A DNA stretch of 64,000 nt, taken from assembly GCA_002205965.3 (NCBI GenBank), contig NADL03000023.1:372001-436000 (forward strand). The letters run 5' to 3'. Positions 22,199 through 32,732 of this stretch are shown here, one piece after another (the first letter of the stretch is position 1; every line of letters starts with the position of its first letter). Origin of the DNA: Kappaphycus alvarezii (taxonomy: Eukaryota > Rhodophyta > Florideophyceae > Gigartinales > Solieriaceae). The notes beneath the pieces are model-generated. The model was not told where the DNA came from, ran no database searches, and saw only the letters and a program-made list of their open reading frames with translations. A program made the translations under genes and the position numbers.

Positions 22199-22371
22199 GC
22201 GTAGGATCGAGAAGGATTGGATTTACCGAGGTTATTGCAGTACCCTTGTTTTAGGCATTCTAAGCATAGACCCAATTTACACATTCAAGTAAACCCATTT
22301 ACAGTCGGTGTACACTCAAGACAAGTAAAAAGAGAAAGATTCTCTCTTACCCCCCCTGTACACACTTTTCG

Positions 22372-22408
22372 ATGCGGAGGTGCAAACTTTGGGTTTGCAC
22401 CTCCGCAT
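22372..22408. repeat. Perfect 16-bp inverted repeat with 5-nt loop
   Basis: The arms at 22372-22387 and 22393-22408 are exact reverse complements, separated by TTTGG. The right arm is the first recognisable coding sequence of non-LTR fragment D, so the hairpin marks the 5' junction of that insertion. Confidence 0.9.
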
Positions 22409-23816
22409 GAATAAGTGTGCCGTCTGGTGGCCAACCGCCCCCCCCGTCTGCTCAGCAGTCCTTCCCAGCCGACCTTCGCCAGGACTATAGTGAAGGGACA
22501 AAAGTGCTTCGCGCCCCAATCGGATCGGACCTATTCGGGAGCGCGAGTTCTCAAAGCATGTCGCTTCACTGAAGCCTCTCCTCAGCGCTTTGTTAACCCT
22601 GGAGGACACTCAAGTAGCTCTCCATCTACTACGGACCTGCTTCGGTGTATGTCGCATTAACTACCTCCTACGTGTAGTTCCCCCTCATTCCACTGCTAAG
22701 GGGGCCGCGGAATTCGATTCCGCTGTTGAAGCTACACTCGGGGGTTGATGGGCGGGGTTCTGGACAGCAACACTTTTCGGGAATTACAACTCCCTGTGGC
22801 GCCCTTCGCCCCCTCAAGCCAACTTTTGGCATTGGGATTCGCTCTGCGAAGCTCACTGCGCGCTGCGTTCCTTTCCCCGTGTCCCTCACGCGTCCTTTGC
22901 TCTACCCTTCTGCCTGTGCTACCGAACACTGCTCTTCATTCATACAAATCCGCAGTTCGGGCGCACGACGACTGGAAGACACAAGTGGCACCCGAGAAGG
23001 TGGTCCTTTCACGGCTATCGACTCAGTGCAGAGGTTTGGGCAGGGGCAACTCGTCCGCCCAGTTGAGGAAAAGGCCTTTGATGACATGCCGAAGGGGATG
23101 AGAGGACTGTTGCATTCCGAGCCTCGTTGTCAGTGGAGGGTTGCAAGGACTGGCTGTCATGCCAACCGGCTCCGGGGTTGGGTACCTACATCCCGGACCG
23201 CAATTACAAGACGTGGTTGCAGTTCTATTGCAGGGTGCCACTGTTTCCTCCAGCTTCGAAATGCCACAAAGGGGATGCACGACCCTCATGGATCAGTATG
23301 GTGACCACGCGCTGTGCTGTGCCTATGGATCCACACGCGGGTGGCGGCATGACTCGCAGACACGTTTGTTTGCTGCAGATCTCTCCAAAGCTGCCCGACA
23401 CCCTGTCCTCGAGCCGCCACAACCCGGCCATGCAGTTCGCCCGGACATCAAGGCGCTTGGAGAGAACGGGGGCACGGACTATTATGACGTAACCGTTATC
23501 CATCCCCTGACCCCCGCCCGCCTTCCCTCCCTGGCGCGATGCCCACTCAAGCCCCTTAACCATGCTCGCCTGGGCAAGGACACTCGCTTTGCCGAGTTAA
23601 TACGTTCCAAGGGTCCTGGGCATCGCTTCATTGCCTTCCACTCTCCACGTTGGGGGGCTGGCACCCTTCCGCTCGGGACTTCGCCAACCGGGTTGCGACT
23701 GGTATTGCCGCACGGGCAGCCATTCCGATTGCTGATGCGCAGCGAACATTGTTCGCTCGTCACGCGGCGAGACTCGTCCAGAATAACGCCAGTTGTTTGT
23801 TGGAAGGAGTTTTGAG
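22388..23816 (+). mobile_element. 5'-truncated non-LTR retrotransposon D (RT C-terminus and REL endonuclease)
   Basis: Plus-strand blocks in order are: LRMNKCAVWWP, LRAPIGSDLFGSAS (the LGAPIG-type motif), RINYLLRVVPPH, FDSAVEATLGGLMGG, a zinc knuckle with MDQYGDHALCCAYG (about 23290-23330), WRHDSQTRLF, and an endonuclease core RPDIKALGENGG then DYYDVTVIHPLTPAR (about 23440-23520). The upstream RT core with its YADD box is missing. Frame changes occur near 22580, 22790 and 23130. It is the best-preserved endonuclease domain of the four copies. Confidence 0.78.
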
Positions 23817-23819
23817 CGA

Positions 23820-25000
23820 CACTTAGGGCACAACTTGAAATTGTGTATACAGTGTATTCCAGAGAACCTCCGTTCTGAGGGTATGTACAGTAAGTGGTTA
23901 CCCTACTTACAGTAGTCCTAGTCTGTGATTGCTCCTGGCAGGAAAATTAAGTATACCAACCCATTCGACTGTAAGCCCCATTCACCCATTCAAGTAAAAC
24001 CAATTTTCCCCCCTGTACACAGCGTACTGTACTGTACTGCGCAAAAGTTCAAGAGGCCCACCGCAGATGGAGGTAAACATCCTCGACATGTGCAATTCGA
24101 CAACAAAAGGATTAAAGAGCTTCTCCGGAACAGGAATAGCCACGTCGCAGCACCAGTTTTGTCGAGTATCTAAAATCCACCAGGTGGAAAAACAGAGTGA
24201 ATTTCAGAAGACTTTGTTATCGGGTGCTGGTGTTACTGAGCTTTCCGAGAACACGTCTACGAAAGTTCCACTTTTGGCTATATTTATGCAGCACTTCGAC
24301 AATGTCTATCAGAGCTTCATTGAGACAAAAGCACACTAATCGGTTTGCGTAGATGGGCATGTCTGCCGAAAACACACTAAATGTCTTGACTAGTGCATGC
24401 AAGTAGCAAACACATCTTATTTATTGAAACCCTGCGACGACAGCATAAATCTCGCTTATCAATATGAACCCCGAAAACACTCACGTCTCCTCTAAAATCA
24501 AGGAGCAACCTAAACTTTATAACATTTGGGCACCCCGTGCGTACTGCAATTATACTGTACTAATAAAGCTATACGGAATCCCATCCACCGCTAACATTTA
24601 TCCGTGGGCCCATATCAACAACTTCCCGACCATGGTTACCGGAAAAGCCAGACAAACCTGTGCCTCTCTACAAAATGGACGACCATCAACCAATTCTAAT
24701 CTAAATCACCGTTGAATAGTTCCTCCCAGTCTCGTCAAACCCTCATCTCATCGCCAAAACTGGTAATCACCCCAAAATGCAAATACAATATCCAAACCCT
24801 TGGTTAACCCCACCACCTACTAAGCGGCAATTCAATATCAGCACAGAAAGATCCATCCACATGTGCCAATAGCGTGTTGGACGAGGGCTCCTGCACAAAA
24901 AGGCCTCTCTCGTGCAAAACCACAATCACATTCCTGTACCTGAGAACACGAACTGGACAGGCCCTGACAGCTCCAAACTTCCGCCGCCAACCGTCAAACA
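23820..25000. other. Region without a recognised gene, with GTAC-rich motifs
   Basis: No coding family was recognised; 24067-24339 and 24464-24715 are open but featureless. TGTACAGTAAG at about 23884-23894 and GTACTGTACTGTACTG at 24024-24039 repeat the promoter-type word. A segment at 23980-24021 (ATTCAAGTAAAA... CCCCCCTGTACACA) resembles 22283-22362. Confidence 0.45.
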
Positions 25001-25004
25001 ATAT

Positions 25005-25040
25005 CCCTAGAGCCAAAATTTATTGATCACTATACTGCAC
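25005..25040 (+). repeat. Transposon A left terminal inverted repeat and subterminal site
   Basis: CCCTAGAGCC at 25005 is followed by TGATCACTATACTGCAC at 25024-25040. A second subterminal palindrome, CGATCAGTATACTGATCA, is at 25233-25250. Confidence 0.75.
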
Positions 25041-25309
25041 ATAACATGTTTCCGTGCAGTAGTTTTGCTTGTCTCCCCCTCCGGGTACACAAAAAGTAGT
25101 TGAACGTGTTCTTCACGTCGTCGTTCTTGAGGGACGTGCCACTTTTCACGCTTGACGGATAGAAAATGGCAGGATGGCAACGCGTCAAACTTTGGCTACC
25201 ATGAACGGCTCAGACATCCAAAAACCGGCTATCGATCAGTATACTGATCATTAGAATGCGCCTTCTGCCCTAGCAAACTACCCCATACCGGTAGCCAAGA
25301 CCCCGCTTT

Positions 25310-28300
25310 CTACGCCAAACGCCGCCTCCGCCCCCCTCCTTCCATGTTACTGCTCCCCTCTCGCGGTCTCCGTCGTGATGTAGACGGACACTCACTTGCA
25401 GGCGAGATTCTCGTGGATCTTCTTCTGGTCACCAAGTCGTTAGATGCTGTTGAAGATTTATCATCCGCCTCAATGTTCACATCGTTGCTATTGACAGCAC
25501 TCTGTACGGCGTCCAATTCGACGCTGCTTCTACGCGACACTGCCGCATGTGTACTTCAGGGCTTGAGCACCCTCGAAGAATGCCTTACATGCCAGCAGCT
25601 TTTACGCAGCCCGAGGTAAACTCTCATACATAGAGGTGTCGAACATAAAATGCATGAGTATGTCGACCGATGACCACGGTACCCCCAGGATGTTGTCCAC
25701 AAAGCGTGCAGTATGCACAAGCACCCTGCTTTGGACTGTGTCCGGGAACAGAAATCCGTAGAGCCACCCCTTCTGTGGAGTTGAAAAAAGCTAATCGCTT
25801 CCTCTTCCGTCCATGAGCAAGAGCTGTGAGCCTTTTAACCTCGTAACTATCACTCAGACCCTTCAACAGCTGCACTCTTTTTCAGAGGCAAGGAGTGTGG
25901 CGGCATAGCTCAAAAGTTCCTGTGAAACGTCAAACATGAAATCAGCTGTTCCTTGAACTTTGTTTAACCGGTTGCGATAGCTCTCCAAAGAATGAATGTT
26001 TGTGACGACTCCAGCAGGTCTTGTTTTCAAACATTCGCCAGCCGAAAAATGCGTTGATGGCTATCGTCTTGATGGTTTGTGAACAATCTTTTGCTCCCAT
26101 TTAAAATGAGATGTTGAGCTTCTCAAGATTGCTCTCTGTTGCGTAGCGCCATCGACTCCAGCTTTGGTTTTGGAGTAAAACGTTTGGGTTGCGTGTTTGA
26201 AAAGCTTCAGGGGTGGAAAAAATCCCTCTTTCCGCACATGGTCGTCAATGGTATGCCAAAACTTGTGCCTTGTCAGCAACGTTCGCTGGCATTCTGCAGT
26301 TACAAACGACGGGATGGTGAGAGTGTCCTCATGAGCCCACTTTACAATTGGACTGGCGATGTCCATTAAGACATCCTCGCACGTCCGCAGCACCATCTCA
26401 GAGCATCTATAGACGACAATGTACAGAATTCCGTCTCAGCGGCGGCAACATAAATGCCAACACGAAGACCAAGCACGAACACATGATTTGGCCATGTGCC
26501 CTTGAGGATGTACTTGTGGAATGTATCATCCCCTGCCTCACAAAGCACCACGTCTGGCATGAAAGCAATACTGCTTCCCCTACGCTTGAATCGCCACCCT
26601 GGTCTTGATCTCCACGCATGCAAGGATGATGTCGTTGCCTTCACCATCTTGCATTGTTACCTCACCCACGCCTTCGGAGTCATAGATAGATGTATCGAGC
26701 ACTGCTATCCCATCTGGTGAGCAGGCAAGGAAACGACGCTCCTTAACAGCCAACATTCCCACCTAAACACGGCTGTTACGAAGGGCTTCGCTCGAAGTGC
26801 ACTTAAAACGGCGCATTCGTTCGCGCTTCCTCGCATCATCGCCTCCGTAGAGGTCTTTGTACTAAACCATCCCTTGTAGAACCTCTCAAACCACTGTGGG
26901 ATTGTCGTTTCCTCCGTGCCACTTCTTGCGGGAAGTCGCAGTATGGATCTGAAGCATGGACTGCTCATCAGAACGAGACCGGCATTAGTGCCGGTCACGC
27001 GAAATTGCCGCAATACGAACCAATCAGCACACCTCTGCGATACAGTTAGCACCTCACATCTCTCGCGAAGAAACACCGACACCACATCCTGAAGGTCTTG
27101 CATCTCATTTCCTCCCCGAAGTGTCTGGAACAAGGTAAACTTCTTGTCTACGTTCTGTTTGGGAACCGCAATCCACGTATTAAGAGCATCTTGAATCCCA
27201 GCTGGCACAGTGTACATGAATCGCAGCACCTTGGAAAACTTGTCTGTACCTCGTTCACGTACCGCGATAGCATTCATGCTGCGGTCGAGAGCGACCCCGG
27301 CCTGTACCAGCATTTTTTGTTGCGAAGAATGCTTCTGGACCAAGAGTAGGGTCATCGTCGATCACAAATGTGCGGCGACGATCGCAGTATAACTGGTGTG
27401 GAGCGACAGCAGGATGTTCCCCATTACCCTCCCCATGCGTATCCCCCATCTCAGCTGCCCCGGGTTCGGACTCGCCTTCCGCATCCCCGATATCAAGCGC
27501 TTCATCTTCCAAGTCATCGCGTACCGGGTCTAGATAGGACAGCCCGACGAAGGGATGCACGCGGAGCAAATGTTCCGGCATAACAAACACAGAACTTAAA
27601 CCGAAACCTGAGAGTATCTCCAAAAAAGATTGCTTTCCGTAGCCCCTGTCTGCAGTTACTATGCAACCAGTGTTTGCCTCCTCCCCCTGCCATCAAGTAC
27701 TGTCGAAAGAAGCTTTTTCACAGACTCTGTCTGAGCTTCACCTCTACGACGAAAGCGTATGGCCAGGATGATGCGAAAGAGGGCATCAGCTAAAGCGTCC
27801 GCCGAATGTCCCTCCTTGTCAGCCTTGCGTGCGCTCAACATTTTCACTTGATTGTCGGACGCTCGTGTCCCGTACAGGTCGTCATCGAGGGTCGCAAGCA
27901 GATGTAGCGGACAGAAAAAGACCTTCCGAGTATCTCTGAAAGCAATGCTTTCAAACTCTGACAGCTGCCGCGTCTGGTCCTCTGCGCATTCCAATGCATC
28001 TCTCCTTGCCTACCTCGTCCAGTAGGGGCGTATGCAAGAATGTTGTCCGCAATGAATCGAACACGATCAAGAGAAGGTGCTGTACTCCCTGCTTGGCGAA
28101 GCACCTCGATGGTCTTCTCGAAACTAAAACCGGTTGTGTGAGATAAAAGCAACACGGAGACGTAGCGATACATTTCAGCGATACTCACACATTCCTGGTC
28201 TTTGTTTCGCAGTCGAATGTCTTCATTGACCCAGTTTCGTAACTGGTCGATGAGGCCTTGTAGGAGGAGCACCGTAAAGCCGCAGCGAGTACAAGGCAGA

Positions 28301-28842
28301 CTGCGTGCGTCACACTGTAGTTTTAGCTGGGTAACGACATTGCTACAGAACATCCGCGCTCTGTTTTGGATGACCTTCTCAGCAAAAGCGCTCTCCAAGA
28401 CGACAGTCTCACAGGCAGTCCTGTTCAATGTCCATCCTTCACTGGGGTCGTCGTGACGTGCGCCTGTCGTCCCTCCTCCGCGACCTCTTCCCCTAGATCT
28501 GCCCCTTGTGGCTCCACGCCCCCTCCCTGATGAACCTCTTGCTCTCCCTCTCCCTCGTGATCGCCTTGCTCCCCCGTTACGACTAGCCGCACTCTCCGAC
28601 CCGCCTTGTATGGCTTGGCTTGCGGCAGGGGCATGCGAGGGACTGCTTTGTGGCGCTGGAGGACCGACGGGTTGTGTGGAGGCCTGCAGCGGCGTGGGTT
28701 GGGTCGTGGTATTCTGCTCACCGGGCACGACGGTAGCCATGTTGGAGGCGTTTGTTAGGCAAGATGCTGCTTCACCTACCGCAGCGGTTTCTTGTCGGAT
28801 TTTGAATACTGTAAGCTTGGCGTGTGGCAATAGGGAGATCAA
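25310..28842 (-). CDS. DDE transposase fused to a YqaJ-type PD-(D/E)XK nuclease
   Basis: The N-terminal region (to about 28440) is Ala/Pro/Gly-rich with a dense Arg-Gly stretch. The transposase part follows: YRYVSVLLLSHTTGFSFEKT (about 28150), TLDDDLYGTRASDNQVK (first acidic block, about 27880), EGHSADALADALFRI, then VTADRGYGKQSFLEIL (second Asp, about 27640) and MPEHLLRVHPFVG. It next enters a YqaJ/lambda-exonuclease-like domain with FVLRQFRVTGTNAG (about 27000), RGSANECAVLSAL (26830), LACSPDGIAVLD (26720) and LACVEIKTRV (26610); the Glu, Asp and E-x-K residues are all present. A conserved tail (KTKAGVDGATQQRA) and a Cys/His cluster near 25690 finish it. Frame shifts are mostly -1, with no clear internal stops, so the copy may be intact in reality. 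Confidence 0.7.
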
Positions 28843-28971
28843 TCTAGAAGCGACGAGAAAACGGAAGCTTTTAGGGTTTTTGAGATCAACACCATGGCCT
28901 GGAAGGACGCCCCAATTGGGGCTACTGATCAGTAGGCCCTTAAAGTGAAAATGCCTCTAAACCTTTATGTT

Positions 28972-29000
28972 CAATATAGTGATCATTGCGGGCACTAGGG
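28972..29000 (-). repeat. Transposon A right terminal inverted repeat and subterminal site
   Basis: Reading inward on the minus strand: CCCTAGTGCCCGCAATGATC, then ACTATA. A second site, ACTGATCAGTAG, is at 28924-28935. Confidence 0.75.
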
Positions 29001-29004
29001 ATAT

Positions 29005-30249
29005 ATATCAAGAAATACTCGGCGACCTAGGCTACCTCCCCGAGAGCAAACGCATAGATCTACACTTCGATTTGTGTAAAATATTTTAAAAAATGCACCA
29101 GTCTACAGTACAAAAACGCCACCGAAATACTGAAATGCTACATTGGCTCTAACAATATCTGAAGAACAGATACAGCCAACTTTGTAATGCGGAATGAGCA
29201 CGTGTTCGAGACATGCGTTCCCAAACTTGGATCTTTCAAAACATTCGGAGACCGCTTTTTTCCATGACCAGTGCGAAACAACAAACAGTCGCCAAATCAA
29301 CGTGCGGGTCTGAATCCTTGACAGGCTCCCAAGTCCCAGAAAAGCCTCTATAGCTGCAAAAGCTTCTCACTGAGTGTGACTTCAGCCCGTCATCACGGCA
29401 AAGCTCTTAACAGAAAACTCAGCCACTATCTAAGTAGCCACAAACACATCAAGCACGAAGAGGAAGAAACTAATCGAAATATCACGCTATCATTTCTGTG
29501 ACAACAGTACCAAAGGCAATTTAGCCCTGTATTACCTCCCAGCCCATCTCACTGCCGCCGATAGAGTAACTAAATCATTAGAACGGATCATGACGGCCAA
29601 GATCCGTGCCGAAATGCGTATAGTCCTCAAGGCTCTCCAGAAACCATTACAGATAACCATTAAACACAAAAGTCGCACCAGGACAAACGCTAGAAGGCAT
29701 TCATTATTTTCACCCCAGACTGATCGAACAGCGAAAACGACATGAAAAAACGCAAATCAACTTTGCTTTCATGAAAGCAACCAAGACATGTTTTCCATTA
29801 ACAACAGGATAAAAAACAGCGTTATATCAGAATACATAGAATAAAGACGTAATAATTATCTGCAGCTCCCAAAAAATGAATCTCATCTTAATCACGAAAA
29901 CGACCAAGGGTTGCTAAATTATCTATTGTAAGTGAGAACATGAGCATGATGACCGGGCCTTCTTGTTGGGTGTCGTAGTCGCTTAGAATCAGAGTATGTT
30001 CTTTATTTAGTGTTACCCATTTGTTAGTAATGTAAAATTTTAAAAGCAACTTCATGTAGTAGTCTAGAGCATTTTAATTTGTATCCCATCTGCACACTTC
30101 GGATATGTTGCCTTAGTACAACTATGAGACTGTGTTTGTCTTTGTAAACCCGAACTCAGGAGTTCTTAGCTGAGTAATTTTGTGATTCGGCTGAAGCACC
30201 TCAGTGTAGCGAAATACTCGCTGTCTGTGTGATTACCCAAACTACCGTT
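29005..30249. other. Gap between transposon A and the gag-pro-integrase element
   Basis: No gene was recognised. The segment from about 29950 (TGTTGGGTGTCG) to about 30240 could be the 5' LTR of the retroelement, but no second copy was found to prove it. Confidence 0.4.
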
Positions 30250-30484
30250 AGCTTTGGGCCCAGGCCTTATCGCTCCGAACTGTCTTTCTACTCTCCAGCG
30301 TTTGTCGTGGGATGCAAAAAGTCCGCCATGGACTCACAGGAAAGGCAATCAGGGAAAGTACAATAATTCTGTACTAGATTGGAAAGAGTTACATGACTCT
30401 TTACCTGAAAACAGCCCTAAAACGGTCGCCGCTGCTGTGAAAGAAATTATTCTGAAGTCTTAGCTATATGGCGAGGCTGTTGAC

Positions 30485-31213
30485 TTGTGCTCTGAGCTCT
30501 CAAATGAACAGCTGAAAGGCGAGAATGTCTTTCAGCTAATTATTCATGTCGTCTACCAACGAGACTTTCTGTCTGTTATCAGTGAGGCATTCGAAGGCTT
30601 TCTCTGCCTGTTGAACACAAGCCGCAACAGCAGTGAGTCGGCAAAGTCTTTTGAGATTCGATTCTCTGCTGCGGTAGCAAAGCTCAATTCGATGTCCAGT
30701 ACTATTAAGTTACCGCAGTGCATTACAGTCCTCATGATTTTAAGCTTTGCTGCTTGATCACTCGCAAAGTGTGTCCTGTCTCAATACTACTGCTCCCATT
30801 GGTATTGTGTTTACCGTCCAATCGTCGAATGATGATTTTTGAGGGCGGTAACGTATAAGCAGCTTGCAGTTGTTGTCAAAAAATGTGAGAAAGCTCCAAT
30901 TACGCCTGCATCTAAGACCAATGCGCTCACAGCAAGTTCTGCTGGAACCTTTACAAAATGGTCTTACAACGGACATAGTAACAACCTACGCCACCCGTCA
31001 AACACCGCATTGAAGAAAATTCCGTGCCATATTTGCTCCAAGTATGGGCACTGGAAGGATAGTCATGAAGCTAATGGATCTCTTAAACAAGGAACAAAGT
31101 ACTTCGACTCGGCTGAGGAAATTTCTGCTTCTGTTAGCGCAACCTCCATTGAGTATTGCAATAAGAGCAACTCAACAAAAAGAAGCCTTTTTCCTTTAAT
31201 AATGCTTTTCTAA
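30485..31213 (+). pseudogene. Gag-like protein with degenerate zinc knuckle
   Basis: The first part (30485-30757) is a helical Gag-like segment (EAFEGFLCLLNTSRNSSES, FEIRFSAAVAKLNSMS). After a stop and shift, 30839-31213 contains CHICSKYGHWKDSH, a retroviral-type CX2CX4H knuckle in which the final Cys is lost or displaced. In Gag this knuckle binds genomic RNA. An in-frame stop at 30757 and the altered knuckle suggest decay. Confidence 0.6.
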
Positions 31214-31249
31214 CATGCTTCAAGTGTGGAAGCTCAACATCAGATCATC

Positions 31250-31640
31250 TTGAGGGTGTACAGACTGTTGGTTCCCTTGTCGATTATGGTGCCCCTCATT
31301 CTTCTATTGGAAATGTAGAATTAATGCTGCTCCACAATCATGTTGGCCTCATTGAAGAAGCTCATATTGAACCGATTCCAAAATGTCTAAATGGATATAC
31401 ACATTTGCAGTATGGAGTGGGTGGGCATTCCAGTGATGCTCGCCACATCATTGGCTCTGTTTCTCTTACTGTTCACATGGACAGTGGCATTGAGGTCACT
31501 ATCAGGCATTTAATTATTGATGACTTCAGCCAATAGGTGATTGGCAAGAATGTGACGCGTCATTCTGAGACATTAAATTCCGAAATAAATGCTTTAAAGA
31601 TTGTGGTCGATGTCAATCCTTAGTATTTTTCACTTTTGGA
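31250..31640 (+). pseudogene. Retropepsin-like aspartic protease
   Basis: The block LVDYGAPHSSIG sits where a retropepsin has its D-S/T-G-A active site; here the residue after Asp is Tyr. VGGHSSDARHIIGSV and HLIIDDFSQ (flap and final strands) follow, then a stop and VIGKNVTRH, equivalent to the ILGxD block of retroelement proteases. The stop at 31534 and the Tyr substitution suggest an inactive copy. Confidence 0.6.
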
Positions 31641-31714
31641 AAATAAACTCCCAAGTTATCTGCCTATTTCCGTCTTTGAGTATCAAAAAAGCATCGGTTC
31701 AGTACTTTCTTGAC

Positions 31715-32666
31715 TCAACGGCAACATAAAAAGTGATTGGCCCTGGAGCAAGGTCAAGGCAATCGTCGATAAGATCCACCGTCATGTCTGTGGACATGCA
31801 TCTCTTACGGACATTCGCCTACTTCTTGAGCGGAACAATATTTGGTTTAATACTGTTTCTGATTATGTACATCAGCTCATTGGGAACTGTAACTCATGCA
31901 AAGCCACTGTTCTTCCGCAATCTAGCCGAAAATTCTCCTTTTCATCTCTGTCCCTGAATTTTAATGAAGTTGTCTGTGTAGAGCACTTCTATCTTGATGA
32001 ATTACTGCGCTTGTACTGTGTGTACATGGTGACTCGGTTCTAGATTGCGTACGTTTTGAGTTCTACAGGGATCGGTGAAGAAATATTTGGGTGTGAAGCT
32101 TGCTGGATACACTAGTTTTGGATACCAGAGTCTATTCAAGGGGATAAAGCATTTGATACTGTGAGCTTCAAAAAGTACATGGGTAAACGTCCATCTCCTT
32201 CAGGCTTGTAACCCACAACAGGCATAGCAAGAATACTATTGAAATCAAGCACGGAAAAATAAGGAGCATTTTCTGTAAGCTCCAAAATGCTGAACCTGAT
32301 GCCTCTGCTAAACTGCATGCCTATCTCGCTGTAGCCATCTCAAATGAACTCTACTGAAACGATATGATGTCATCATTTGAGCTCGCAAAAGGCTTCATGA
32401 ACCACTGACCGATGCTGATATAAAAGTTAACCCCGACGATCTTATAGATGCTCATGAGAAATGCAAGCAAGCGAAAGTTCGCGCTGATTATCAAATCAAA
32501 AACTACACGAGAAATTAATGTGGCTGCTGGAGATATGATTGAGGTTTTCTCGAAGACTGGAATGGATAAAATTGGAACTTGGGCATGCCCAAGATTGAGT
32601 TTGAACAGTAGTTGCCTATTCACGAGGTGGAATTCAGCAGTGAAACTCGGATTGTACAGTGAATAA
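31715..32666 (+). pseudogene. Retroelement integrase
   Basis: An HHCC zinc-binding domain is seen: KIHRHVCGHASLTDIRLLL followed by LIGNCNSCKATVLP, giving the His pair and Cys pair. The core follows, with the first catalytic position near VVCVEHFYLDELLRL. The C-terminal part (448-base segment ending 32666) has KCKQAKVRADYQIKNYTREI and GDMIEVFSKTGMDKIGTW, a basic small-barrel DNA-binding tail of the kind seen in several algal and invertebrate integrases. Stops at 32041 and around 32210-32350 break the core, so it is not functional. Confidence 0.68.
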
Positions 32667-32732
32667 AACGAATGAAAAATACTAACACATTACGTAAAAC
32701 ACTAAAAAAAATACTACTGGAATATGGCATAT

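Larger units (their letters stand above)
25005..29000 (-). mobile_element. DNA transposon copy A: piggyBac-like ends, transposase-YqaJ fusion
   Basis: The element begins CCCTAG (25005) and ends CTAGGG (29000), with ATAT on both sides (25001-25004, 29001-29004). Just inside each end are copies of a TGATCA.TATACTGATCA-type palindrome. The ends are asymmetric: on the left the sites are about 19 and 228 bp from the tip; on the right about 15-27 and 66-76 bp. Copy B has the same plan. It encodes one long minus-strand protein (25310-28842). The CCCTAG tip and AT-rich 4-bp palindromic target recall piggyBac (TTAA target). Confidence 0.8.
30250..32680 (+). mobile_element. Gag-protease-integrase retroelement without visible reverse transcriptase
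   Basis: Gag-like, zinc-knuckle, aspartic-protease and integrase blocks follow each other on the plus strand within 2.4 kb. Only about 170 bp separate the protease from the integrase, too little for a reverse transcriptase. The integrase end is followed directly by transposon B (32733). No LTR pair was found. Confidence 0.65.

Noticed and set aside
25001..25004. A canonical piggyBac TTAA target duplication
   Set aside because: Both copies are flanked by ATAT, not TTAA, so I describe the element as piggyBac-like rather than as piggyBac.
28508..28948. 146-codon plus-strand ORF
   Set aside because: It is the reverse of the Arg-Gly-rich N-terminus of the transposase; low-complexity shadows often stay open.
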